Below are positions 54,620-64,000 of a DNA stretch of 64,000 nt, piece by piece. Numbering within the stretch: position 1 is the first letter of the stretch; the number at the start of each line of letters is the position of its first letter. The notes under the pieces were generated by a model. The model worked only from the letters and a program-made list of their open reading frames with translations, did no database searches and was not told the origin of the DNA. Source of the stretch: Promerops cafer (Eukaryota; Chordata; Aves; Passeriformes; Nectariniidae); assembly GCA_013398275.1 (NCBI GenBank), contig VZSE01014389.1, positions 3,702,636-3,766,635 of the forward strand. Reading direction: 5' to 3'. A program made the translations under genes and the position numbers.

Positions 54620-55755
54620 TGCAGGAGCCTACAATAGGACAACGTGCTGGAGAGACAAGGGGAGACCAAAGGCTGTTGTCTACGTGGACTTCAGCAAATC
54701 TTTTGACACTGTCTCCCATCATATCCACACAGGCAAACTCAGGTGTGTGAACTGGACAAGTGAAAGGTGAGATGGACTGAGAACTGGCTGAATGGAAAAT
54801 CCCAGAGGGTCGCTATCATCGGCACTGGGCCACTATCAATTGGTACAGGGTCTAGTTGGAGACTTGTCACTTGTGGTGTATCCTAAGGTTGAATAGTGGG
54901 CTCAGTATTATTTAACTTCTTCGTCAATGACTTGGATGGAGGGTCAGACGTCTCCTCAGCAAGTTCATAGATGGCACAAAGCTGGGAAGAGTGGCCAATA
55001 GCCCAGAGGGCCATGCAGCCACTCAGAGGGACCTCAACAGGTTGGAGAGATGGGCAGAGGGGAACTGTGTGAAATTCAACAAAGGCAAGTACAGAGTCCT
55101 GAACCTAGGGAGGAATAATCTCATGGACTGGTACAGGCTTGGGCTCATCTGCTGGGAAGCAGCTCTGTGGACAAGGACCTGGGAGTTCTGGTGGACAACA
55201 AGCTGTCCATGAGCCAGCAGTGTCCCCATGCAGCTAAGAAGGTCAATGGTATCCTGGGGGCATTGGGAAGAACACTGCCAGGAGGTCGAGGGAGGTGATC
55301 CTGTCTCTGTACTCATCCCTAGTGAGGCCACATCTCACTAAGCGTGTGTGAGACTCACGAGTGCTGTGTCCAGTTCTGGGCTCCTCAGTACCAGAGAGAT
55401 GTGGAGCTCCTGGAGTAGCTCCAGCAAAGGGTAACAAAGTTGATCAAGAGACTGGAGCATCTCTTACATGGAAAGTCTCAGGGAGCTGGGCCTGTTCAGC
55501 CTCGAGAAGAGACAATAGACATGACCAGGATCTGTAGGTACCTGAAGGGAATGTCCCAAGAGGATGGAGCCAAGCTCTTCTCAGTGGAGCAACAGCACAA
55601 GAAGTAACAGGCAGAAACTGACAGAAGTTTCACTTGAACATAAGGAATACCTTCCCTGTGCAGCTGACCACACAACAGAACAGAGCAGGGAGGCTGGACT
55701 AGATGATCCCCAGTGGTCCCTTCCAACCTTAACCATTCTGTGATTTTATGAGACA
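54620..55755 (+). mobile_element. CR1 LINE fragment, decayed
   Basis: A 5'-truncated CR1 non-LTR retrotransposon in plus orientation. Broken reading frames show reverse-transcriptase features (YVDFSKSFDTVSHH near 54680-54725) and the ORF2 C-terminal part (QRDLNRLERWAEGNCVKFN near 55030-55080). It ends with the CR1 3' region (GGACTAGATGATC...CCTTCCAACCTTAACC) and ATTCTGTGATTTTATGA. Many stops and frameshifts: not active. The 5' limit is approximate. Confidence 0.9.
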
Positions 55756-56054
55756 GAGAACAGGATAACAGAAATGCAGAGAATGGAGATGCAGAGAAGC
55801 CTCTTCTACAGTTTATGGTGTAATACAGGACGAGATCAGCCACAGAGCAATCAACCCAGATGCCAGTAAAATTTAGTTTACATTTGGTTTTGCATCACCA
55901 CATTGAAGACAGTAAAAACAGGTTGCTAAGGCACAAGGAAATTGTTCATATGACCAGAAAAGCAAGCAATAGAAGCTAACAGTAGTCTCTGGATGCAGTA
56001 ATATTCAAATACTCATTGTGAAAGCAAAAAACTAAAAAAACAATCAAACTTCTT

Positions 56055-56690
56055 AGTCATTGAAGTGTGGGCCTCTCCAGAGCAGAGGGGGAGAATCACT
56101 TCCACTGACCTGCTAGCCACACTTCTTTTTATGAAGCCCAGGGTATGGTTGGCTTTCTGAGCTGAAGCACACATTGCTATCTCATGTCCAGTTTTTCAAC
56201 CACCAGTACTCCCAAGTCCTTCTCCACAGGGCTGCTCCTAACCTATTCATCTCCCAGTCTGTACAGATATTGGGGAATGCCATGATGCAGGTGCAGGCCA
56301 GGACCATGTACCTGGTCTCGCCAAACTTCACAAGATTCATATGGGCCAACTTTTCTAGTCTTAAGTCTTGCTGGGTGACCTCCATCCCCACTTGCAAATC
56401 AACTGCACTTGCTCAGTGTGGTGCCATCTGCAAACTTGCTGAGGGCATACTCAAACCCACTGCATGTCACTGGTGATATTGAGCCCCACAGACCACATTA
56501 TGGACCCCTGAGGGACAGCACTTATTTCTGATCTCCATTTGGACATTGAGCAGTTGACTGCAAATCTTTGGATGCAGCTGTCTAGGTAGTTCCTCATTTA
56601 TTTAACAGTCCATTCATCAAACCCCTATCTCTCCAATTTAGTGACAAATGATGTTGTGGGAGACACCATCAAAGGCCCCACAGAATGAAT
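56055..56690 (-). mobile_element. CR1 LINE fragment, inverted relative to its neighbour
   Basis: A minus-strand piece of CR1 ORF2 C-terminal sequence: TQQDLRLEKLAHMNLVKFGE and AQKANHTLGFIKRSVAS can be read with interruptions. It overlaps in content the plus-strand CR1 at 54620-55755, so the two form an imperfect inverted pair. Ends are approximate. Confidence 0.85.
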
Positions 56691-59217
56691 GCCTTTATAA
56701 TTATACAATTCATTATAATTACATATAATTAGAACAGCACACACATATATAACACCAAAACTGAGAATCTTACAGCCATATATCCTCAATTAATTTGTTG
56801 CCTTATGCCCAGAAGTTAAAAAGAATTTGGAACTGCTGAAAAAGCAGAAAGATACCTCATTTAATACAGTGCAACGAGAGTATTGAGAGGATACAGCTTT
56901 TTTCTTTGCTTTACTTTACATGCATGAAAATAAGCTGAATGACTTCGTGCTTTCAGTCGTTCATTTCAACAGGTCACAGTATGTTCCAGCCCTATGCAAT
57001 GCACCCTGCTGCAATGGTGGAAATAATTTAGAACTGCTTTCTCAGGAGAATGACTTCTCCATTTTGCTGGACATCAGAGCACCATGTTTTGCTGTCAGTT
57101 TAAAGAGTCAATAGAAGAGCATTAAATTACTTCTGCACTCTAAACTACTCATTCCTGGTTTGTTAAAGTATCCGCTATCCTCAAAACAGACAATGCAATA
57201 TGCAAAGCCTCTATATTTAGTGAAGTCTAGTAAATGCTCTCTGAGGGAAAGAAGTCAGCTCACAGGATATATTTTCCCACATGCAGGGTGACTCAAGTTT
57301 GCTAAGAAAGGGTTGCAGCACCCACCCCACCAAGCCTATCACCACCTCCACAGAAGCACACCCACCAGGAAAGCTGGAAATCCACTTCTCCAGCTTCCCA
57401 TGCCCACCTGAAGCACATGCACACACCTGGTGGCAGCTGCCACCCAGGCAGCCTCAGCTGTCCCATCAGGGCACAAAGCCAGCCCTGACAGTCAGTTGAT
57501 GTCCCAATGGAGCAGAGACTGCACAGGCTGCACATCCTGCTCTGCTCAACACTGCCTCCTCCCACTCATGCATTTTCCTCATACCTGAATGCACATTTCC
57601 ATGCAGGATCTGCTATGTCAATCATATTGTCTGCAGGCAAACATCACTGCTCTCTCCAGTCCACTGGACTGCTTTCTTGGGATGAAGTTCGATAGCAAGC
57701 CACTGTGCTTCAGGAAGTCTTCTACTTTCTTTATGCAAACAGACCAGCTACAGAGCCCAGCTTCAGACAGCCACATGACTCACGAAGTTTATTAAGCATA
57801 GAAGGGTGCAGGAAAATAATTTCTTTAAATGGCAGCCCAAAGTGATAGTCTCATACCTTTGTTTCCTGAGAGATGACAAGGAAAAGCTCTGGGGCAATGC
57901 TGACAAAGCAGCTCTGCGTGTCCTCCTGTGCCAGGCACCAGCCAGCCCTGAGCCAGGCCAGGCTGCTGCCATCACCCTTTCTTTGTGATAAAACCCATGC
58001 AGAGCCTCATCACCTCACAAGTAGTGCCCACCACCAAGCCTACTGGGGCAGGCTGCTGCGGCAGCGCAAGGGCAATCTGGGAGCTGCAATACATGGCCTC
58101 TAAGGCTCGACCTCCAGGGGCCAGGAGCACACTTGAGCTCTGCCTCTGACCCAGCAATCTGACTACCATGAGGGCACCTGTTCCTTGCAGACTGCACTGG
58201 GGCAAAGCAGGCAGCCCTGAGATCAGCTACATGCTGGGGCACGCTGGTGTGCTGCTCCAAGAGCCTGGGCTCTGGGGGAGAACAGAAGGTAAGGCATGGG
58301 GCTCTGCATCTTGCTTCCTTCACTTTACCTACCCACATTCACACTGCTCATTCCTAATGCCCAGAAAATAATCTGGCCTTCTGAAAAATAAAGTCTGTAC
58401 CCACAGATACACACACAAATAAATACACAATCTGCAGTATGCAAAAAGCACATGTATTTCTCTCTCTGTTAGAGTCTCATCTGGCATAAAGTATGCTAAT
58501 CTAAATTTCTTTTTTTCAGAACTGAAATTTTACTCACTTTCTAAATACTTAAAGACTACACAAGCACAAAGTAGTTCAGCCTCTGCCAGCATCCTGTAAG
58601 GAGAAGCAGTCCATCACTGAGCATAATGGATCGAGATATTTAAGTATTTGTCTTGTGAGAAAGAGTGACAGTGACAAACCATACCGAGCCCTCCACAAGG
58701 GCAAATGGCTAGTCAGGGTTGTGTTGGTAAGCACTTAAAGAGCAGCTTACATTGTGCTAAGCACTGTACAAATACGAGGCAGCTAATGGGTTCTTTCTCA
58801 AAGACAAAATAGAGTCCAGTTTATACTACAAAGACAGTATAAAGGACAGGCAAGGACACACTTGTACCAGATGATCTGTGCCGGTTCGGGGTGTAGAGCA
58901 TTCACATCCCACTCACTGAACACTTTTATCAGTTAACAGAAGGTAGTTTTTCCCAGCTTTGCTTATGTTTGCAGCAAGAGCAGAAAAAAAAACAAACAAA
59001 AAAAAAAAATCCTGGCAGAAATCTCTTTCCTTCAGCCTGTTCAAGAAGGCTTTGCCAGCAGAGCTGTACACACAGTTACTGTAATAGACACAAGGGCTTG
59101 ATAAAACAGGCAAAAGAACATAATTAACAGACTTAGAAAGAGGCAGTGTTGGTTCTCCAGTATTTTAAATTAGCACTGATAGCAGGAAAGGAGTTGATTC
59201 ACTTAACAGGGCTGGTG

Positions 59218-59292
59218 TAAGGGAAAGAAGAAGAGAAAAAAGGAAAGGGAAAGAGAGGCAGAGCAAGAGAAAGGAAAGTAAAAAAAATAAAA
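59218..59292 (+). repeat. Homopurine (GA-rich) tract
   Basis: About 75 bases almost entirely A and G, with GGGAAAG, AAGAAGAG and GGAAAGGG blocks, in the intron upstream of eq3. It is low-complexity sequence; such tracts can form triplex structures, but nothing here shows that this one does. Confidence 0.7.
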
Positions 59293-62200
59293 GCTAGAGA
59301 CTGTACATAAGCTGTGGGCTAGGCTTGCTTGTGTTCTCAGGAGCTTTGCATGGTGGCAACATTTGTTATGCACCACTAAGCACATACACAAGGATCAGAA
59401 CCAGATCCAATCCATCACGTTACATTTATTCCAACAAACATTTTGGTGCCAGCCTTTGTGTGAACACAAGTAAGGGAGGGAAGAGACAAAGAACTTTTGC
59501 TAGTTATCCACAGCAGAAACCACTTTTTCTGTTGATTTATCTCATGAGGAAGCAGCAGTTTATTAATGATCGCTGAGCTGGAGACCAGATGCTACCATAT
59601 GTACACAAGACCAGGCACCTCAGGCATCAGTTTTGCACTTTCCAGCAAGATACCAGCACTATTTGGGAAGGAGATACCACACGCAGTGATCTCCTCACAC
59701 CAGCCACCCTCATATGCCCCTTTGGCTGTCTTTCAAGTCCCTCTGCCTGGATCGGGTTTAAGAGGGTGACTCACACTTCCTTGTGTGCATCTAGAATTAC
59801 TCATAACGAAGGGTCATCCAGGCCAGCCAACATGACTGTGCAGAAATCATTCCTTCTCTTTGCCAGAAAGTGTTCCCAGGAAATGGAGGAAGATACAAAC
59901 AAAATCCGGATCAGATTTTTTAAAGTCATCCAATGCCGCGGACAGTCGAAAGCCCAGCCATCAACACTCACAGTTTGTTCTACTAAAGCCACCACAACTA
60001 CAATGCAGTGATCATTCTTGAGTATGTTCTACAGTAGAACATTCTTAATTGTCCCTTTAGTACAAATGGGCAACTGTATGAAACTAAACCCAGTTAGAGA
60101 AAAAGGGAGTCATAAATTCTCAGTAGGACAAAACCTCCTTTTTTCAAGCACCAGCTATTATTTTATCATTTTATCATGACTATTTATGTTCTTTCTTCTT
60201 GAACATGAAATTACATGCAAAGGCAATCATTAAAGAAGTTTAAATGTTTACCTAGTTGTTTAACTAGAAACATGAAATTTTCTCATATCAATTACCTGTA
60301 GCAGACAATCTACCTGTGCTTTAAATCAAAAGTTATTGAAGCTACATTATTAAACGTAACTTTTCCAATTAATAAATGCCGAAGAGATTGGAGAATAAGA
60401 GATAAGCCACCTCTATGTCACATCCTCCTCGGTGATACTGATTCAGGCCTTGCAGTCACAACATTAAAACCAGGATTAAAGGTCCTCTCAGTTTCACAGT
60501 TAATGCACACTGGCTGTCACCAGGAAAGTAATGCATTTCATAAAACCAAACAAATGAATGACCTTCACCACTAAGAAAATGCACCAGACAAGTTCCAGCT
60601 GCTCAGAGCAGTGCTGGGAAAAGCCCTGGTTGCCATTTACATCATCTGCCACTTCAGAACACCAAAACAACCTGAAAAGACATAGAAAGCAGTACAGACT
60701 AATTTTCCATCAGATTCTTCTATCTTCAAATGTCACTTTTATGAAGTTAAGAGTTGTTTTAGTTAATTCTTTTTAACCAATATATGACAATTTTTAACAT
60801 CTAATAAGATGCTCAATACATAGGTCAAAGTAGTAGTAGAACTGCAAAGACCCCTTTCCTTTGAGAAGGGGCAACTACTGGAGAGGTTGGGCTCTTTAAA
60901 TGAGAGCGTGAACCATTCATAATGTTCAGGTACATTCCCAGGGAACTCATGGTAACCAGTTTAAACTCAAACAACACAGGAGCAAGAACTACACTTTATC
61001 ATAACCAAGACCAAGTAAGAAACATGTCAAGTGCTGCTGCATCATAAGGCCAGCACATGGGAACTCAATGTGGGAAACAAATCAGAAAGCAAAAAGGTCA
61101 TTGCATAAAGTAAACAACCATGTCAACAAATAATCTTGCTAGTTTCTAATTTGAGACCATAGACATTGTTTACAGAAGTATTTTTATTAAAATGTGATAC
61201 TTTTTTTCCATTCTCCTTCCACTAACATGCAGGAGTTACAGGACATCATACATAAATACTAGCTGTACTGTGACAGATATATTTTCACTGAGTATACTCC
61301 ACTCTATGCTGAATATTTCCAAAGAGTTGTGGCATCTCAACATGACACTAGTACCAAAACTATGATTTCAAATACCAAGTAAACCGAACAAATAAAAAGC
61401 AACAATCATAAGAGGAAGACACCTTGTAGACCAAATTATTTTTAACTACTGATGCTCAAAAATAAAATAGTTACAAGCAACTAAATAGCTATTTAAAACC
61501 CCAGACTAACAGGGGGTGGCAGGGGGAAGTAATACTCATCACTGAGATATGCTGGAAATTTTGATTCTACTAGATGACAGACATGAGTTTAAGAAGCAGC
61601 AAAGCTGAAAAGCTAAAGATAGTTCAATTCACAGAACACCTAAAATACTCAACTGACAACATGACTGAAGGAGGGAAGATCTATCAGTGCAAATAGCACA
61701 GCAAGGCATCAGTAACTCTGTAGGTCTTTCTCTCTCCAGTGTATTTATTAATGCACTTACATAAGCCTATGTTATAATAACACATTTAATGTAACAGTAC
61801 TAATCTCAGCTTGCAATTAAGCCTCATTACATAATACCAGCAGGGGCAGTTGGGACCCTGCTTACCACTGTCAGTTATTTCTCTTGTAAGACTGAAAGGT
61901 TATCCTTTTATTTATAGTTTTTCAAGCCAGATTACTTCAACTGGACCCTTAAAAAAAATTCTGCTAAAGGTTGACTATTCTCATTAGCAGCTAACAGGTA
62001 AAGGAACAGATGTGCTTTGGTGCCTCTACCAGGTTCAGCTGTAGTTCTTGAGAAGGTCCCACAAACCCTCAAACAACTGGGATGATAACCAAGCCCAGGA
62101 ATCAAACTCTGTCCCAAACCCAGAGCATTAACCAAGTCAGCAAAACTCACAGTCCATATTACTATACCAAGCTTTCAAGTCCAGCAAGGGAGATGCTGCC

Positions 62201-64000
62201 CACACCTTGTTCTTAGAGCAGAAAGCAGCAGAAGTTGAAAGGAAGGCAGAAAAGTGACAATTTTTTTGCTATGGCTATATCTGGGAGAGATCACAAACTG
62301 CTACATATTATTGCTTTTATGCTAGAAAGTAGTCATCCTTACCATAACTCACAACCTATTAGGGAAGAAAAATTTACTTTCGTGCTTCTTGGCTAATACA
62401 TATCCTAGGCCTAGAAAGGCTTATTTGGTCTTCTCATAAAAAAAACCTAAGAACAAAGTAGACTAAAAATTGACTTTTTCAAGGCTGGCTAATGCAAATG
62501 CTAATTCTTTTCCACCCAGATTATTCCTCTTTTCTACCAAGGCTGGTGGCTTTTTAAGCTTTGGCTATCTTTGAGTGAAGTTACATTTTACAGTTTAATT
62601 CAGCATTGAAAAATATCAGAAGCAATTAGACTGCAGAATATTTTACCAGTCATCAAGTATTTCCTTGCTTGCACCACAAAAACTGAACTGCAAAAAAGAC
62701 TAGACGCCATCTTAGGTGATGTCACCTTGGACAGACAAAATTGCCTAATCAATCTTTTTGATCTCTTTTCTTGCATGACTAATACACTGAACTCCATAAT
62801 TCTCCTTCCCCCGCAAAAAAACACTTCTGAAATGTCTTTGACCTCGGGTATCTTGGGTCATATAAAATTAATTATCAAGAATAGGTATAATTTTGCCTTT
62901 AAAAAGATTTATCACAGTTGCGAAGGGTCAGCAGTGGAGCTGCAAAATGTCTTCAGAAGTAGAGGACCTGACATTTACTATTATGACAAAACAACCCTTA
63001 GAGGAAAGAAAATTAAGGAGCAGAAATGGAGGAAAACATCTATTCAGCACACTGCACAAAAAGTTAAAAGAAGACTTTTCAGTTAACAAATTAATTAATA
63101 CCTGGTATAATGAGGAATTAACTGTTTCAATTTTAAGATGCATATAAAGCCACAACACCCCTAAGTGCTACAAGTACAACTCATCAGTTCTCCTACTGGC
63201 CTGTCTACTCTCCTCTTTCTTTGGTCTCCTTCCAGGGGAGGGGACACATCAGAGCCCAGGAGAGGAAATGCACAGGAGCTCCACACTGAGCACTTGCCTT
63301 CTCAAAGGCTAACTTGGAGCTCAGCCCTGGAGGATGCATTCTGCTCCCAAGCTGCACCTCCACCTCTTCTTTACTCTAACCCTAAAGTGAAATGTATTTT
63401 TAGAAGAGTACAGAATGGGAAAAAGAGCTTAAGATGCTGTAAAAGTGTGGGATGTCTGGCTTTATTCACACTGGCACATCCTGGCCTGGCTCCAAGCCCT
63501 GTCAATGCTGGCCAATGCAGATCTCAGCGCACTAGCACAGGAGGAGCAGAATCACAAACACATGCAGCAAGAACACTGCAAATGCACAAGTAAGACTCTA
63601 AAAGGCTTCTGTACATTAAAAAAAAAAGAAATTGAGCTTGTATTGGAAAGCGGTGGGAGCACATGATGGAGCAGAAAGGGAGGCCCAGCGCTCAGGCATG
63701 CAAGGGCTTTGAATGCAGTTCCTGACACCTTGGAACAATGTTCCAGCTGGCCTCATTCAACAGCCTCCAATATCCAAGACTTAAAACTGAGGGGCAGGGA
63801 AATCTAGTGCCATTTTCACTGAATACCACAAATCTCTGGGCTTTTATGCTCTTTTTGCAGAGCACAACCTTCCTAGCAATAAAGCTTTTTTTTCCATCCC
63901 TGTGGGAAAATTTCCCCAAACACAGTGAAGAAACAAGTTTTTGGTTTTCAATTTGCCAATGTTGGATCTGTAAACCTCCTCTAGTGAGTGACAGCACTAA

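Larger units (their letters stand above)
54037..64000 (-). other. UTRN: Partial intron upstream of exon eq3
   Basis: About 10 kb of intron between the first coding exon (outside the window) and eq3. It contains two CR1 fragments in opposite orientation (54620-55755 and 56055-56690), a homopurine tract near 59218-59292 and two moderately GC-rich stretches (57290-57560 and 57880-58310). I recognise no conserved exon here. In mammals the alternative utrophin-B promoter and first exon lie in this intron; I could not identify them. Confidence 0.8.

Noticed and set aside
57217..58371. Several overlapping open frames, including a 107-codon minus-strand one
   Set aside because: Moderate GC content reduces stop codons here. 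No domain, splice context or homology recognised.
54037..64000. Second gene or first coding UTRN exon upstream of eq3
   Set aside because: No stretch resembles the CH1 start (FTKW-type motif), and the remaining frames are short and unrecognisable.
1..64000. tRNA, rRNA, microRNA or endogenous retrovirus sequences
   Set aside because: I saw no cloverleaf, ribosomal, LTR or retroviral gene signature that I could support by eye; only CR1 fragments were clear.

Overview
This is vertebrate nuclear DNA: small, widely spaced exons on the minus strand, almost all bounded by GT/AG, in A+T-rich introns. The only recognisable interspersed repeats are CR1-type LINE fragments (3' ends with ATTCTGTG-like repeats, a decayed reverse-transcriptase region). 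CR1 as the sole repeat family, together with short introns, points to a bird (possibly another sauropsid). I cannot name the species.

The window holds one gene, utrophin (UTRN), read on the minus strand from high to low coordinates. I located 36 coding exons (5,392 nt, about 1,797 codons) that join in one reading frame. They cover most of the N-terminal actin-binding domain (rest of CH1, all of CH2; 44971-54036), the first spectrin repeats (36001-44370), a proline-rich hinge (34561-34727), and a long run of spectrin repeats to the left edge. The first coding exon(s) lie beyond 64000. The rest of the rod, WW, EF-hand, ZZ and coiled-coil parts lie beyond position 1. I number exons by their human dystrophin equivalent ('eq3' to 'eq40'); nearly every exon has the dystrophin length or close to it. 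These comparisons come from memory of both proteins, not from a search.

Region by region: 54037-64000 is intron upstream of eq3 with two CR1 copies in opposite orientation; 44971-54036 carries eq3-eq8 (actin binding); 36001-44370 carries eq10-eq16 (first spectrin repeats, no eq9); 34561-34727 is the hinge; 22602-32253 carries eq18-eq23, with eq22 missing beside a 666-base run of N; 64-18790 carries eq24-eq40. CR1 copies also sit in the introns at 13.4-14.3, 20.4-20.7, 33.6-34.0 and 34.4 kb.

The most interesting points are: (1) the last exon, 64-216, is a 51-codon in-frame exon matching dystrophin exon 40, the start of spectrin repeat 15, a repeat that mammalian utrophin is described as lacking; (2) the eq27 exon uses a GC donor instead of GT, and a CR1 copy ends about 28 bases away; (3) the phase of the neighbouring exons requires an unseen eq22 exon, most simply hidden in the N run. 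I found no operon, CRISPR array, mobile gene cassette or other novel multi-gene system, and no convincing second gene.
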